A stretch of 15,959 bases of DNA from Micrococcales bacterium UBA3913 (GTDB taxonomy: Bacteria; Actinomycetota; Actinomycetes; Actinomycetales; Microbacteriaceae), in NCBI GenBank assembly GCA_002391425.1, contig DGEZ01000056.1, positions 1-15,959 on the forward strand. Direction: 5' to 3'. Both the position numbers and the translations under genes were made by a program. Shown piece by piece: positions 5,763 to 13,525 of the stretch; position 1 is the first letter of the stretch; every line of letters begins with the position of its first letter. The notes beneath the pieces were generated by a model that did not search any database, was not told where the DNA came from, and was given only the letters and a program-made list of their open reading frames with translations.

Positions 5763-7496
5763 GTGCCCACGACTCGACTCACCGCAGAAACCCGCCAGCA
5801 GGCGCTGGAGCAGATGGAGCGCGAAGAGCTGGACGTCCTCGTCGTCGGAGGCGGGGTAACCGGGGCCGGGATCGCCCTGGATGCGGCGACGCGCGGCCTG
5901 AACGTCGGCATCATCGAGGCGCAGGACTGGTCCAGCGGAACCTCGTCCCGTTCCTCCAAGCTCGTGCACGGTGGCCTGCGCTACCTGTACAACCTCGACG
6001 TCAAACTCGTCGCCGAGGCCCTCCACGAACGCGGACTGCTGTTGAGCACCATCGCGCCACACCTGGTGCGCCCGCAGGCCTTCCTCTGGCCGCTGAAAAC
6101 ACCCGTGTTGGAGCGCGGATATTCCGCGGTGGGCATCGGCCTGTACGATGCTCTCGCGTTCCTCGGCTCACGGGGCCACAAGACGTTGCCATTTCAGAAG
6201 CACCTGAGCAAGCGGGCCACCCTTAAGGCGTTCCCGGATGTGAATGCCGAGTCGGTTGTCGGGTCGATTCGGTTCTTCGACTCGCGGGTCGACGACTCCC
6301 GCCTCGTGATCACCCTGGTCCGCACCGCAGCGCGATACGGTGCCCTCGCGGCGAGCCGCACCGAAGTGACCGACCTGACCAGGGATGCGCGGGGCCGTGT
6401 CACCGGGGCGATCGCCACGGATTTGGAGACCGGCACGGAGCACAGCATCCGAGCACGCGAGACGATCCTCGCCACGGGGGTCTGGACGGAGGAAACCCAG
6501 CGTCTGTCCGGCGGCAGCGGGGGCCTGCGCGTGCTCGCCTCCAAGGGGGTGCACATCGTGGTACCCCGGGATCGCATCGCCGGAACCACTGGACTGTTTC
6601 TGCGTACGGAGAAGTCCGTCCTGTTCATCATCCCCTGGCCCGACTACTGGATCATCGGGACCACCGACACGGCCTGGCACGAAGACCTGCAGCATCCCAC
6701 CGCCACCCGGGCCGACATCGACTACATACTCGACCACGCGAACGCGGCCCTCACCTCGAACCTCACCCGCGACGACATCATCGGTGTGTACGCGGGCCTG
6801 CGCCCCCTGCTACAGCCCGGCACCCTGGATGAGTCGAAGTCGACCAAGGTCTCCCGCGAGCACACCGTCACCCGCCCCGCCGAGGGTCTCACCTCGATCG
6901 CCGGCGGCAAACTCACCACCTACCGGGTGATGGCCCAGGATGCGGTCGACTTCGTTCTGGGCGAGAAGGCACACTCCCTCCCAAGCGTCACCGAGCGCAC
7001 CCCGCTGGTCGGGGCGGACGGGTATACCGCCACACGGGCCCGCACCCAGCACATCGCCGCCCACTATGGGTGGGATGCGCACCGGGTAACGCACCTGCTG
7101 CACCGCTACGGCAGCGCCATCGACGAGCTCACCGCCCTGGTCGACGACGACCCCAGCCTGGGCCTGCCCCTGGCGGCGGCGCCACGCTACCTGCGCGCCG
7201 AGGTTGTCTACGCGGTCACCCACGAGGGGGCGCTCCACCTGGAGGACATTCTCCTGCACCGCATCCGGCTACACTTCGAGCAGAGCGACCACGGGGTCTC
7301 CGCCCTCGACGAAATCGGCACGCTCGTCGCTGACCTGCTTGGGCTCGACACGGCCGCTCTCGACCAGGAGAAAGAGAACTATCGGCAGGCGATGGCAGCG
7401 CAGGACGCGGCCGAGCAGGTCGATACGGATGAGCAGGCCAGTGCGGTGCGCAACGATGCGCCCGACCTGCTCCCGCTCGAGCCGCTCGCTCACTGA
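5763..7496 (+). CDS. glpD: glycerol-3-phosphate dehydrogenase, FAD-dependent
   Basis: It oxidises sn-glycerol 3-phosphate to dihydroxyacetone phosphate at the membrane face, passing electrons to quinone. The 577-residue length fits bacterial GlpD. The N-terminal Rossmann motif VVGGGVTGAG (27-36) with the FAD ribose-binding glutamate IIE (50-52) is clear, followed by SSGTSSRSSKLVHGGLRYL, the hallmark of the family. Later come ASKGVHIVVPRDRI, a TTDTAWHEDL segment, the GVYAGLRPLL stretch, AGGKLTTYR, and a helical C-terminal domain. The GTG at 5763 was chosen because AGGAGG ends six bases upstream; the ATGs at 5721 and 5745 have no such site. It is the first gene of glpDFK, with 59 bases before glpF. 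Regulation is expected through the upstream operator. Confidence 0.96.
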   Translation: MPTTRLTAETRQQALEQMEREELDVLVVGGGVTGAGIALDAATRGLNVGIIEAQDWSSGTSSRSSKLVHGGLRYLYNLDVKLVAEALHERGLLLSTIAPHLVRPQAFLWPLKTPVLERGYSAVGIGLYDALAFLGSRGHKTLPFQKHLSKRATLKAFPDVNAESVVGSIRFFDSRVDDSRLVITLVRTAARYGALAASRTEVTDLTRDARGRVTGAIATDLETGTEHSIRARETILATGVWTEETQRLSGGSGGLRVLASKGVHIVVPRDRIAGTTGLFLRTEKSVLFIIPWPDYWIIGTTDTAWHEDLQHPTATRADIDYILDHANAALTSNLTRDDIIGVYAGLRPLLQPGTLDESKSTKVSREHTVTRPAEGLTSIAGGKLTTYRVMAQDAVDFVLGEKAHSLPSVTERTPLVGADGYTATRARTQHIAAHYGWDAHRVTHLLHRYGSAIDELTALVDDDPSLGLPLAAAPRYLRAEVVYAVTHEGALHLEDILLHRIRLHFEQSDHGVSALDEIGTLVADLLGLDTAALDQEKENYRQAMAAQDAAEQVDTDEQASAVRNDAPDLLPLEPLAH

Positions 7497-7555
7497 CGGC
7501 TCGGCACCCACATGGCGGCCCAATGGCGGGTCGCTCCACACAGAAAGGAACATCC

Positions 7556-8314
7556 GTGAATCTCGGAGACATCTTCCTGAGCGAAATGGTGGGCACCGCC
7601 CTCCTGCTCCTGCTCGGCGCTGGCGTTGTCGCCAACGCGATCCTGCCTCGCACGAAGGGCAACAACGCGGGCTGGCTGGCCATCAACTGGGGATGGGGGT
7701 TGGCCGTGTTCGCCGGCGTGCTCGTGTCCTACAAGTCGGGGGCGCACCTGAACCCCGCAGTCACTCTCGGCATCGCCGTCAGCGGCGCCGACGAGTTCGT
7801 TGCAGGGGTGCCCGTGGATGCCGCCTCCATCAGCGTGTACATGCTCGCCCAGCTGCTCGGAGCGTTCATCGGAGCGGTGCTGGCCTGGCTGACGTACAAG
7901 AAGCACTTCGACCAGGAGGCCCCAGCAGGGGTCAAGCTCGGCGTGTTCTCGACTGGTCCCGAGATCCGCAGCTACTTCTGGAACCTGGTCACCGAGATCG
8001 TTGGCACCTTCGTGCTCGTTTACGTGGTGCTCTCGATCGGCCCCGCCGGTGAGGCCTCCGGGCTGGCCAGCGTCAACCTCGGCTGGCTGGGCGCCCTCGG
8101 GGTCGCCCTGCTCGTCGTCGGTATCGGGGTTTCCCTGGGCGGCCCCACCGGGTACGCGATCAACCCGGCCCGTGACCTCGGCCCGCGGATTGCCCACGCG
8201 ATCCTGCCCATCCCCGGGAAGGGCAGCTCCGACTGGGCGTACGCGTGGGTTCCCGTGATCGGCCCCCTGATCGGCGGCGTCGCGGCGGGCCTGCTCGCGC
8301 CCCTGACCTTCTAG
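7556..8314 (+). CDS. glpF: glycerol uptake facilitator (aquaglyceroporin, MIP family)
   Basis: A membrane channel for facilitated entry of glycerol, 252 residues, the normal size for the family. The two half-helix signatures are present: HLNPAVTLG (NPA at 66-68) and GYAINPARDLGPR (NPARD at 203-207). The aspartate after the second NPAR marks the glycerol-conducting subgroup over strict water channels. Six membrane helices and two re-entrant loops can be read from the hydrophobic pattern. The GTG at 7556 is preceded by GAAAGGA with six bases between; the ATG at 7523 has no ribosome site and would put basic residues ahead of the first helix. It sits between glpD and glpK in one operon. Substrate beyond glycerol (for example dihydroxyacetone) cannot be judged. 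Confidence 0.95.
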   Translation: MNLGDIFLSEMVGTALLLLLGAGVVANAILPRTKGNNAGWLAINWGWGLAVFAGVLVSYKSGAHLNPAVTLGIAVSGADEFVAGVPVDAASISVYMLAQLLGAFIGAVLAWLTYKKHFDQEAPAGVKLGVFSTGPEIRSYFWNLVTEIVGTFVLVYVVLSIGPAGEASGLASVNLGWLGALGVALLVVGIGVSLGGPTGYAINPARDLGPRIAHAILPIPGKGSSDWAYAWVPVIGPLIGGVAAGLLAPLTF

Positions 8315-8318
8315 CACC

Positions 8319-8344
8319 GGGGTGGATGCGGGGGCATCCACCCC
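8319..8344 (+). other. hairpin between glpF and glpK
   Basis: A perfect 11-bp stem (GGGGTGGATGC and its complement) with a GGGG loop starts five bases after the glpF stop. No T-run follows (ACCAGAACC), so it is unlikely to be an efficient terminator. It may slow 3' decay of the glpDF message or give partial attenuation before glpK. Confidence 0.65.
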
Positions 8345-8380
8345 ACCAGAACCTCACGATGACGTGACGAAAGGACAACC

Positions 8381-9901
8381 ATGACTGAGAAGAAGTACGT
8401 AATCGCCATCGACCAGGGCACCACCTCCTCGCGCGCGATCCTGTTCGACCACGCCGGGCAGATCGTCTCTGTCGGGCAGCTCGAGCACGAGCAGATCTTC
8501 CCGCGCGCAGGCTGGGTCGAGCACAACCCGATCGAAATCTGGTCGAACATCCGCGAGGCTGTCGGGCAGGCACTCGCAAAGGCGGGCACGAACAGGCACG
8601 AGGTCGCCGCGATCGGCATCACGAACCAGCGTGAGACCACGGTCGTGTGGGACCGCACCACCGGCGAACCCGTGTACAACGCGATCGTGTGGCAGGACAC
8701 CCGCACCGACCGGATCTGTCACGAACTTGCTGGTACAGAGGGCGCCGACCGGTTCAAGGCGCGCGTTGGTCTCCCCCTGGCCACCTACTTTTCGGGGCCG
8801 AAAATCCGCTGGATTCTCGACAACGTCGACGGGGCCCGGGAGAAGGCGGAGGCCGGGCAGCTCCTGTTCGGGAACACCGATTCCTGGGTGGTGTGGAACA
8901 TGACCGGAGGCGTGGACGGGGGCATCCACGTCACGGATGTGACCAACGCCTCACGCACCATGCTCATGGACATTCACACCCTCGAGTGGGATCCGTACAT
9001 GTGCGAGCAGCTGGGCATCCCCCTGTCGATGCTTCCCGAGATCCGCTCCTCCTCGGAGGTCTACGGGTACGGGCGCAAACAGGGTCTGCTCATCGACACC
9101 CCCATCTCGGGGATCCTCGGAGACCAGCAGGCCGCCACCTTCGGCCAGGCCTGTTTCGAGAAGGGGATGGCCAAGAACACGTACGGCACCGGCAACTTCA
9201 TGCTCATCAATACGGGCACCGAGCTGGTGGCCAGCCAGAATGGCCTGCTGACTACGGTCTGTTACAAGATCGGCGCGCAGCCAGCGGTGTACGCACTGGA
9301 GGGTTCGATCGCGGTCACCGGTTCGCTCATCCAGTGGCTGCGCGACAACCTGGGTCTGGTCTCCTCAGCTCCCGAGATTGAGGCGCTCGCCGCGACGGTC
9401 CCGGACAACGGCGGTGCCTACTTCGTGCCCGCGTTCTCGGGACTGTTCGCCCCGTATTGGCGTTCGGATGCGCGCGGCGCGCTCGTCGGGCTCACCCGGT
9501 TCGTGAACCGAGGGCACATCGCCCGCGCCGCACTCGAGGCGACTGCGTTCCAGACACGCGAGGTGCTCGATGCGATGAACGCCGACTCGGGGGTGGCCCT
9601 CACGGAGCTCAAGGTGGATGGCGGGATGACCGCGAATGAGCTGCTCATGCAGTTCCAGGCGGACGTCCTCGGTGTCGACGTTGTTCGCCCGCGCGTCTCG
9701 GAGACGACGGCCCTGGGCGCGGCCTACGCGGCGGGGATCGCTGTGGGTTTCTGGGAGGGGGAACAGGACGTCATCGACAACTGGGCTGAGGACAAGCGAT
9801 GGAGCCCGGCCATGCCCATCGAGGACCGCGAGCGCACCTTCCGTTTGTGGCGCAAGGCGGTGACGAAGACGTTCGACTGGGTGGACGAGGACGTTCTCTG
9901 A
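8381..9901 (+). CDS. glpK: glycerol kinase
   Basis: It phosphorylates glycerol to sn-glycerol 3-phosphate with ATP in the cytosol, trapping what GlpF admits and supplying GlpD. The 506-residue length is standard. Family marks are AIDQGTTSSRAI (9-20, ATP loop), GWVEHNP (44-50), NQRETT (82-87), the catalytic aspartate in GDQQAA (D248), YGTGNFML, the FGGY pattern around AFSGLFAPYWRSDARG (351-366) and DGGMTANELLMQFQADVLG (413-431). The ATG at 8381 follows GAAAGGA (8369-8375) by five bases. It is the last gene of glpDFK and is followed by a strong terminator. A phospho-histidine-bearing loop like that of PTS-controlled Gram-positive GlpK is not obvious to me, so PTS control is not claimed. Confidence 0.97.
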   Translation: MTEKKYVIAIDQGTTSSRAILFDHAGQIVSVGQLEHEQIFPRAGWVEHNPIEIWSNIREAVGQALAKAGTNRHEVAAIGITNQRETTVVWDRTTGEPVYNAIVWQDTRTDRICHELAGTEGADRFKARVGLPLATYFSGPKIRWILDNVDGAREKAEAGQLLFGNTDSWVVWNMTGGVDGGIHVTDVTNASRTMLMDIHTLEWDPYMCEQLGIPLSMLPEIRSSSEVYGYGRKQGLLIDTPISGILGDQQAATFGQACFEKGMAKNTYGTGNFMLINTGTELVASQNGLLTTVCYKIGAQPAVYALEGSIAVTGSLIQWLRDNLGLVSSAPEIEALAATVPDNGGAYFVPAFSGLFAPYWRSDARGALVGLTRFVNRGHIARAALEATAFQTREVLDAMNADSGVALTELKVDGGMTANELLMQFQADVLGVDVVRPRVSETTALGAAYAAGIAVGFWEGEQDVIDNWAEDKRWSPAMPIEDRERTFRLWRKAVTKTFDWVDEDVL

Positions 9902-9922
9902 GGCACCTGTCGACCACCGCCG

Positions 9923-9956
9923 CGGGTTCGGACGTTGCTGGGGGCGTCCGAACCCG
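9923..9956 (+). terminator. terminator of glpDFK
   Basis: A perfect 12-bp stem (CGGGTTCGGACG and its complement) with a 10-base loop begins 22 bases after the glpK stop. It is followed by TTCGCGTTGTCG, T-containing but no long T run, as is usual in high-GC actinobacteria. Confidence 0.75.
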
Positions 9957-9996
9957 TTCGCGTTGTCGCGGGGAGGTGGCGCGCATCCCGACCGCC

Positions 9997-10002
9997 TAGA
10001 CT
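9997..10002 (+). promoter_or_regulatory. candidate -10 box for the FBP-domain gene
   Basis: TAGACT ends nine bases before ATG 10012, so the transcript would begin about three bases ahead of the start codon. The same hexamer lies in front of the MFS gene. No -35 box is clear. Confidence 0.4.
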
Positions 10003-10011
10003 GGGACGATC

Positions 10012-10548
10012 ATGAAGCCGATGACCGAAGCGATCATACGATCGAGTCTGATCAACGCCGGAGATGATATCGCCGCGCAGATGACGATGCCCGGGCTGCA
10101 CGAGATTATGTGGGAGTCGCGAGATTTCCTCGGTTGGCGGGATGCGCGAGCCCCGCAACGCGCTTACCTCTGCTACTGGCGCGAACCCCCAGGTGCTACC
10201 CGTGTTCGCGCGGACGCCACCAGTGGCGAGGCGACCCCGGTCACCCTCATGCTGCGGGTGCCGAACGGGCGGCCGCGCGCGGATCGGCTAGCAATCTGTG
10301 CCCTGTGCGGTACGCAGCAACCAGCGCAGCAGGTTCGTCTCTTCACCGCCCCGAAGTCGGGACCCGCCGGGGAGGCGGGCAGCACCGTGGGCACCTACCT
10401 GTGTGACGACTTCAGCTGCTCTCTGACGATTCGGGCCACTCCCGCCCACGAGTTGCAGGCGGATCTCGGCAGCCACATTCAGCGTCGTATCGAACGCCTG
10501 CGGGCCCGCCTCGATGGCTTCGCCGGGTACGTCATCTCGTCCGAGTGA
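10012..10548 (+). CDS. FBP-domain zinc-finger protein (elongation factor G-binding type)
   Basis: A 178-residue protein with the C-terminal treble-clef zinc-binding domain of the FusB/FBP family (PF16571-like). That family includes FusB, which binds EF-G on stalled ribosomes and rescues it from fusidic acid; the role in actinobacteria is unproven. Visible features are an N-terminal helix (MKPMTEAIIRSSLINA), the DFLGWRD segment (38-44), and four cysteines in CALC (96, 99) and CDDFSC (131, 136). Between them lies the conserved TAPKSGPAG...STVGTYLC stretch. It is cytosolic. It stands alone, after the glp terminator and convergent with the TM2 gene; the 52-base gap to that gene shows no clear terminator. 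Similarity is by recognised pattern, and resistance to fusidic acid should not be assumed. Confidence 0.85.
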   Translation: MKPMTEAIIRSSLINAGDDIAAQMTMPGLHEIMWESRDFLGWRDARAPQRAYLCYWREPPGATRVRADATSGEATPVTLMLRVPNGRPRADRLAICALCGTQQPAQQVRLFTAPKSGPAGEAGSTVGTYLCDDFSCSLTIRATPAHELQADLGSHIQRRIERLRARLDGFAGYVISSE

Positions 10549-10600
10549 GACGTTCCGGAGGCGACGGGGCCGCAGCCGCGCAGGTCCCTTCCCCCACGAT

Positions 10601-11032
10601 CTATCCGTAATACGAGCTACTCACACCCACGAGAGTGGCACTCACCATCATGACCATGAGGATGATCCCGACGATGGCTCCCCCGAAGCCGAAAACGAGG
10701 GTGAGGATCCAGGCCAGCGTCTTGTTCTCCTGGTACCCCTCCAGGGGCCTGCCCCACTTGTCCGTCTGATTCCCACAGAGAACGATGAGCAGGTCGACGA
10801 GGGCCCAGATGCCGAATCCTCCCCCGGTGAGCAGCTTCGCGACCCCGGTTCCGATCTTGCCCAGGTAGAAGCGGTCGACCCCGAAACTGCCGAGGAACCA
10901 CGACAGCAGCCATGTCACAACGAAACTCTTCAACGGCTCGAACGGCTGCTGCGCGTACCCCGCCTGCGGGTAAGCGGTGGGATACCCTGCCGGACCCGGT
11001 GCGCTCGGGGCACCTCCGTTGTTCCAGGACAT
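10601..11032 (-). CDS. TM2-domain membrane protein
   Basis: A small integral membrane protein of 143 residues with a TM2 domain (PF05154-like), whose function is generally unknown. A Gly/Pro/Tyr-rich cytosolic N-terminus (YPTAYPQAGYAQQPFEP) is followed by two hydrophobic helices around 36-50 and 73-87. They are joined by the family signature GSFGVDRFYLGKIGTGVAKLLT (DRFYLG at 53-58). A long third hydrophobic stretch (about 107-135) follows, as in many actinobacterial versions. ATG 11032 has AGGAG five bases upstream. A possible -10 box, TAATGT (11093-11088), lies about 55 bases further up, without a good -35. The gene stands alone and converges on the FBP gene. No substrate or partner can be deduced. 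Confidence 0.88.
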   Translation of the reverse strand: MSWNNGGAPSAPGPAGYPTAYPQAGYAQQPFEPLKSFVVTWLLSWFLGSFGVDRFYLGKIGTGVAKLLTGGGFGIWALVDLLIVLCGNQTDKWGRPLEGYQENKTLAWILTLVFGFGGAIVGIILMVMMVSATLVGVSSSYYG

Positions 11033-11143
11033 GCGTTCTCCTTTTTCTCGGGATGCTCACTGGGCGGACACAGCCCAGCCACTGGACACATTAGCGGAGC
11101 TGGCACACCCTCCACCACCAGGTCGGCTGGCGGGGGCGTCTCT

Positions 11144-11168
11144 GCGGTGGGATGCGGTGGGATGCGGT
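11144..11168. repeat. short tandem repeat, 10-bp unit
   Basis: The unit GATGCGGTGG occurs at 11151-11160 and, with one change at the end, at 11161-11170, after a partial copy TGCGGTGG ending at 11150. It lies just past the 3' end of the mutarotase gene and before the TM2 promoter area. Probably replication slippage of a GGATGC-rich sequence. Confidence 0.5.
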
Positions 11169-11172
11169 GAGG

Positions 11173-12090
11173 CTAGGATCGCCGGACGGCGACCCCCAGG
11201 GTGTGGCACTCTCCGGGTTCCAGCCAGACTGTCCCCCCGTGGAGCGCGGCCGGTTCCACGCACACCATGGTGCGCCACTCGTCATCCCCGAAGTCGGCCA
11301 TCGCGGCAGCCTTCGTGATGTGCGGGTTCCACACCACCCACGAACCGGCCCCCACAGATTCGAGCAGAAGGCTGCCTCCGGTCACCTCGTCGACGAGCGT
11401 GACCCGGCTCGGTGCGTCCTCGTATATGCGGTCCACTTCCCCGGCGAACCGGATCGGCTCCTGCTCGACTCGGCTTTCCTGCGTGGCCCCCGAGGCCCGT
11501 TCCACGAACGGGGCACCTTCCAGCCCGGAGATGTGCACACGGGTGACGTCCGCGACCCGGTAATAGCTGTGTAACGCTGCTTCGAACCCGATCGCACGCG
11601 CGCCGGTGTTCGTCACCTCGAGTCTCGTGTCGAGGGATGCGCCGAATACCGCGGTCAGTCGTGCCGAGAAGCCGACCGCGCCGGACTCGCCGTCCCGCAC
11701 GCGAAACGCGTGCGCCCACCCCGGGTCGGGTGCGGGCTCAGAGGAGTCGATGCCTACGCTCACGGAGACGGCCCCATCATCGAGACCGGTCGCCTCGAGC
11801 ATCCTCCAGTTCACCAGCCGCGCCAGGCCGTGGGAGGGGCCTCCTGCGGGGGGCTTATCCGGACCGAACCAGGGGAAACATATGGGGATGCCGCCGCGGA
11901 TCGCGGTACCCTCGCGAAACACGGCTTCCTCACTCAACCAGATCAGGGAGTCGTCGACCCCCGCCGGGCGCCACGAGGTGACCTGCGCGCCGTGGAGGAA
12001 GAGACGCCCGGAGACGGCCTCACTGACAACATCCACGTAGCGCAATCCCCCCGCGTAGGCTCCGGGGACTACGGCGAACGCGCCAGACAT
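11173..12090 (-). CDS. D-hexose-6-phosphate mutarotase (aldose 1-epimerase family, YeaD-like)
   Basis: It is expected to interconvert the alpha and beta anomers of glucose 6-phosphate and related hexose phosphates in the cytosol. The 305-residue length fits the YeaD/YMR099c branch. Marks include GGIPICFPWFGP (66-77), SHGLAR (86-91) with the presumed active-site H87, the LHSYYRV strand (H174) and CVEPA (E279, the likely catalytic base). WNPHITKAAAMADFGDDEW is also typical. There is no signal peptide. The ATG at 12090 lies four bases after the glutaredoxin stop and has no ribosome site of its own, so it is probably translationally coupled to that gene and shares its promoter. Nothing links the two biochemically beyond being housekeeping. 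Confidence 0.9.
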   Translation of the reverse strand: MSGAFAVVPGAYAGGLRYVDVVSEAVSGRLFLHGAQVTSWRPAGVDDSLIWLSEEAVFREGTAIRGGIPICFPWFGPDKPPAGGPSHGLARLVNWRMLEATGLDDGAVSVSVGIDSSEPAPDPGWAHAFRVRDGESGAVGFSARLTAVFGASLDTRLEVTNTGARAIGFEAALHSYYRVADVTRVHISGLEGAPFVERASGATQESRVEQEPIRFAGEVDRIYEDAPSRVTLVDEVTGGSLLLESVGAGSWVVWNPHITKAAAMADFGDDEWRTMVCVEPAALHGGTVWLEPGECHTLGVAVRRS

Positions 12091-12094
12091 CGGG

Positions 12095-12364
12095 CTACTT
12101 CGTCAAACCCAGTGCGGCGAGCTTTTCCGACAGCTCGGGATCCGTCGGCTCGACCTGGACTGTACCGTCCGGGAACTGGATGACGGGGATGTGCGTGCCG
12201 CCGGAAATCTCGTGGGCCGTATCGGCGAGCGACGCATCGTGCTCGACGTCGTTGTACACATAGGGAACATCCAGCGAGTCCAGCAGGGCGCGGGACCGGC
12301 GGCAGTCGCCACACCATCCGGCACCGTAGAACATGATCTCTGAGGGGGAAGCTGCATCTGTCAT
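12095..12364 (-). CDS. glutaredoxin-family protein (mycoredoxin-like, CGDC active site)
   Basis: A small thioredoxin-fold redox protein of 89 residues. The active site is GWCGDCRRS (C18 and C21) and the cis-proline loop is GTHIPVIQFPDG (P60). The CGDC form is frequent among actinobacterial mycoredoxin/NrdH-like proteins. It may reduce mycothiol mixed disulfides, inferred from the family and the likely actinobacterial host. It is cytosolic. The ATG at 12364 has no Shine-Dalgarno but is preceded by TAGGAT and six bases, matching a leaderless transcript. It heads a two-gene unit with the mutarotase and is divergent from the threonine aldolase gene by 62 bases. Confidence 0.88.
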   Translation of the reverse strand: MTDAASPSEIMFYGAGWCGDCRRSRALLDSLDVPYVYNDVEHDASLADTAHEISGGTHIPVIQFPDGTVQVEPTDPELSEKLAALGLTK

Positions 12365-12370
12365 GCCACG

Positions 12371-12376
12371 ATCCTA
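12371..12376 (-). promoter_or_regulatory. candidate -10 box for the glutaredoxin/mutarotase unit
   Basis: TAGGAT on the minus strand ends six bases before ATG 12364, so transcription would start on or beside the A of ATG. The -35 region has no good match. Confidence 0.5.
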
Positions 12377-12392
12377 ACCCCGTGGATGAACT

Positions 12393-12420
12393 CTGACACC
12401 TGGTGTGCTCGGCGTATCCT
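12393..12420 (+). promoter_or_regulatory. threonine aldolase promoter, leaderless-type
   Basis: CTGACA (12393-12398, five of six bases of the -35 consensus), a 16-base spacer and TATCCT (12415-12420) are followed by only six bases before ATG 12427. This is the best -35/-10 pair in the window and predicts a transcript starting at the ATG. Confidence 0.65.
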
Positions 12421-12426
12421 GGGGGA

Positions 12427-13479
12427 ATGCCAGAGACTGACCTCGCCAGTGACAACTATGCACCTGTGCACCCGGCCATTGTGGCTGCTATCGCTGAGGT
12501 GAACACCGGACATCAACCCTCGTACGGGGCGGACCCGACCACGGTGAAGCTCACCCGGGTGCTGGAAGAGGAGCTGGGGCAGGCCGTCACGGTACTGCCT
12601 GCCCTGACGGGAACCGGCGCGAATGTGGTGGGGGTGACTGCGCTCACTCCCCGGTGGGGGGCGGTGGTCACGAGCAGTCATGGTCACATGATCGGCGAGG
12701 AGGGTGGCGCCCCCGTGCGTCTCTCCGGCATCCCGCTGCTTCCCGTCCCCTCCGCCAACGGCAAACTGGACGTGGCAGACCTTGAACGCATCGACTGGCA
12801 CGACGGTTTCGTGCACTCCCCGCAGGCGACCACCCTGAGCATCGCGAACACCACGGAGCTCGGCACCGTATACACCTCGGACGAGATCGCCGCCCTGTGT
12901 CGGTGGGCGCATGCCCGGGGGATGCTCGTTCACCTGGATGGGGCACGCATCTTCAACGCCTTGGCCGCTACCGGGGCAAGTCTGGCCGATATGACGGTCC
13001 GCGCGGGCGTCGACGTGTTCAGTATCGGGGCGACGAAGACCGGTGCACTGGCGGCCGAGGCGGTCGTGGTGGCGAACCCGAGTGTGACAGGCGCGGACTT
13101 CGTGCATAAGTTCCTCATGCAGCTGCCGAGTAAGGCCCGCTTCATCAGCGTTCAGGTGCTCGCCCTGTTTACTGACGAGCTCGGGCTGCGCCTGGCCGCG
13201 CACGCGAACGAGATGGCCCGTTCCCTCGCCCAGCAGCTCACCGACCGCGCGCGCGATGGACGCATCCCCGCTCCGGAGTTCACCCAGGAAGTCGAGTCGA
13301 ATCAGATCTTTCTGCGCCTCCCCGCCGACGTTGCCGCGCGGATGCGCCGCAACGTGCACTTCTACGACTGGGATGCGTCTCGGAGCGAGGTGCGCTGGGT
13401 GACCGCGTGGGACACCAGCGTCGAAGACATCTCCGCGTTCGCGGACCTCGTGGAGCGCGCGTACCGCGAGCGCGGCTAG
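12427..13479 (+). CDS. ltaE: low-specificity L-threonine aldolase (beta-eliminating lyase family, PLP)
   Basis: A pyridoxal-phosphate enzyme cleaving L-threonine or L-allo-threonine to glycine and acetaldehyde, of 350 residues, the usual length. The N-terminal DNYAPVHPAIVAA, then YGADPTT, the TGTGANVVGV turn and SSHGHMIGEEGGAP (84-97) are family marks. The PLP-contacting HLDGARIFNA (D171, R174) is followed by the Schiff-base lysine in SIGATKTGALAAEAV (K204). It is cytosolic, probably tetrameric. The ATG at 12427 was preferred over the GTG at 12403: the promoter lies directly upstream and the family homology begins right after. GGGGGA touches the ATG too closely for a normal ribosome site. It is monocistronic; the next gene converges on it after 46 bases. 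Related enzymes with other beta-hydroxy amino-acid substrates are an alternative. Confidence 0.9.
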   Translation: MPETDLASDNYAPVHPAIVAAIAEVNTGHQPSYGADPTTVKLTRVLEEELGQAVTVLPALTGTGANVVGVTALTPRWGAVVTSSHGHMIGEEGGAPVRLSGIPLLPVPSANGKLDVADLERIDWHDGFVHSPQATTLSIANTTELGTVYTSDEIAALCRWAHARGMLVHLDGARIFNALAATGASLADMTVRAGVDVFSIGATKTGALAAEAVVVANPSVTGADFVHKFLMQLPSKARFISVQVLALFTDELGLRLAAHANEMARSLAQQLTDRARDGRIPAPEFTQEVESNQIFLRLPADVAARMRRNVHFYDWDASRSEVRWVTAWDTSVEDISAFADLVERAYRERG

Positions 13480-13525
13480 GCGAGACGCCCGACGCCAGCG
13501 GCTCGCGGGGATTTCCCCAGCCTCG

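Noticed and set aside
10012..10548. Fusidic acid resistance gene
   Set aside because: The FBP zinc-finger family is broad and common in actinobacteria; similarity to the FusB C-terminal domain alone does not show resistance.
12361..13359. Leftward 332-codon open frame opposite the threonine aldolase
   Set aside because: Antisense shadow without motifs; the plus strand has clear PLP-enzyme signatures.
13507..13518. GGGG-ATTT-CCCC as terminator between threonine aldolase and thioesterase
   Set aside because: The stem is only 4-5 bp with a very small loop and no T-run.
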